Assembly: GCA_032718475.1 (NCBI GenBank)
Contig: JAUCBJ010005573.1
Coordinates: forward strand, 1-43,494
From: Nemertoderma westbladi
Taxonomy: Eukaryota > Xenacoelomorpha > Nemertodermatida > Nemertodermatidae
Direction: 5' to 3'
DNA length: 43,494 nucleotides
How positions within the stretch are numbered: position 1 is the first letter of the stretch; each line of letters begins with the position of its first letter. The notes under the pieces were generated by a model, which was not told where the DNA came from, ran no database searches, and saw only the letters and a list, made by a program, of their open reading frames with translations. Positions 42,390 to 43,494 of this stretch are shown here, piece by piece. Both the position numbers and the translations under genes were made by a program.

Positions 42390-43224
42390 AGGTTTATGAA
42401 ATATTTAATGGTTACTTGCAAAATCTACTAAGTAAACGTGGAAAACACAAAAAATTTTATATATAAGGCATAAATAAGCGACATACAAAAAAGAAATAAT
42501 CGCCTGGCACGTTTTAATATGTTTATTAATCATTTTAAATAACAGATAAGCATATTGTGTGTTTCTCCGTGTTCTGTGACACGGGTTAACTCGCTACTTT
42601 ATTAATGAAACGAATATTGTGGTCACGATATATTAAATTGCTACTGTCAGACAGTAGAAATGCCCAAACCAAAATCCCGGGATTTTTGTTCTTTACTCCC
42701 GGGATTTCGGGATTGCATTTACTTCCGGGATCCCGAAGATAACCCTAGTTGCTAGGGTTATTTCAAAAAACTAAATATGCCATTAAATTCTTCATATCCA
42801 AAATAGTAATCTTTCATAGATTTTAACTCGTCATATATACTATAAGAGATGTTGCTATGGCAATTTCCTCTGTTTAAAACCCTCTAAAAACCAGCGCAAC
42901 CGTTTGGTGAAGTCTACCCAAATTTTTTTAATGTCCTATATACGTAGGGCCTACTAAACATCTATGTGGGGTAGATCCGACAACTAAAAATTCCTACGGG
43001 GTCACAGAGCATGTACTAGTAGGGGGCGGTCCCATTATTGGTGGTGAAAACGCTTTCTATTTAAAAAATACAGCATATTCTAGAACATTTTCTTTATGTT
43101 ATACAATTGCGTAGATACAAAACGATGCCACTTTCGAATGCCCATATATCAGCTATTTTTCAACGAAATTTAGATTGTGTTACATTACATATTTGGAATC
43201 CTTGCACAGCCAGCTTTATAATAG
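42390..43224. other. Intergenic; CCCGGGAT-rich patch at 42670-42735
   Basis: At 42675-42735 the motif ATCCCGGGATTT and variants (CCCGGGATTTCGGGATTG, CGGGATCCCG) occur about four times. An AACCCTAG/CTAGGGTT hairpin follows at 42742-42759. This resembles ends of hAT-like or other small transposons but cannot be assigned. No gene. Confidence 0.45.
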
Positions 43225-43380
43225 CACCAGAAAATCACTATAAGGTTGAAGAATCATTGCGGTGTAAATATCGAAAGATACACCATTTTCACACGCTTGT
43301 AGCTAAAGATTGAAAGCGAAAATAGAAATTCTGGCTCAACCAGTCAGTGGTCGGGAAGTGAAACTATCTTTGTTTAAAAT
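43225..43380 (-). repeat. Interspersed repeat family A, copy 2 (minus)
   Basis: The reverse complement aligns with 10205-10365. The plus-strand open frame 43107-43313 overlaps it and is therefore unlikely to be a gene. Confidence 0.7.
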
Positions 43381-43494
43381 GTCACGCATTCTCATTAAGA
43401 TATTTCAAAAAAAATTTCAGGGTCCAGGTACCTGAAAAAAACACTATATTCCAGGACATGGTCGACCTCTGTAATTAGGGCAAATACTTCATAT

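Noticed and set aside
43107-43313. 68-codon plus-strand frame
   Set aside because: Overlaps repeat family A, whose other copy at 10205-10365 does not keep the frame.

Overview
The window looks like intergenic and repeat-rich DNA from an AT-rich metazoan nuclear genome, most likely a marine invertebrate. The grounds are tRNA-derived SINEs, decayed non-LTR (LINE) retrotransposons, TIR elements with TA or TTAA target sites, kilobase-scale minisatellites, a spliced terminal exon with a branch-like sequence and acceptor, and eukaryotic type II Golgi-type glycosyltransferases. The phylum cannot be fixed from the sequence alone. No operon, bacterial RBS, CRISPR or phage logic applies.

Only three loci look like real protein genes, all on the minus strand. 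Two are single-exon paralogous glycosyltransferases with a DXD motif (8498-9643 and 23655-24881), about 15 kb apart in the same orientation. The third is the terminal coding exon (36572-37193) of a small basic protein resembling sperm/ciliary microtubule-associated proteins. Broken coding remnants are a LINE with endonuclease and reverse transcriptase domains (about 309-2760), a second endonuclease fragment of the same family (25290-25545, minus), the C-terminal end of another LINE (15470-15990, minus) and a THAP-type transposase-like fragment (16047-16576).

Layout: 0-2.9 kb dead LINE; 2.9-6.8 kb AT-rich DNA holding a 2.0-kb TA-flanked TIR element (3681-5705) with a nested fold-back; 6.84-7.16 kb head-to-head tRNA-SINE pair; 8.5-9.6 kb glycosyltransferase 1; 10.2-13 kb interspersed repeats, hairpins and a decayed ~150-bp tandem repeat; 14.88-15.39 kb TTAA-flanked piggyBac-like MITE; 15.5-16.7 kb LINE and THAP debris; 17.2-17.4 kb SINE with a perfect 21-bp target duplication; 20.16-23.36 kb minisatellite of 31/32-bp palindromic units; 23.66-24.88 kb glycosyltransferase 2; 25-32.2 kb SINEs, LINE tails and local duplications; 34.08-36.32 kb second minisatellite; 36.57-37.19 kb terminal exon; 38.45-42.33 kb a 3.9-kb TIR-bounded element containing a 19-bp minisatellite in two orientations; 42.4-43.5 kb unassigned DNA with a repeat copy.

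The genes do not form a pathway that can be seen here. The most informative signals are the mosaic near-identity between the two glycosyltransferases, which suggests gene conversion, and the repeat architecture: a TIR element that appears to have captured or grown a minisatellite, an array whose unit shares a 12-mer with the stop codon region of the neighbouring gene, and nine poly-C/poly-G runs of at least 15 nt.
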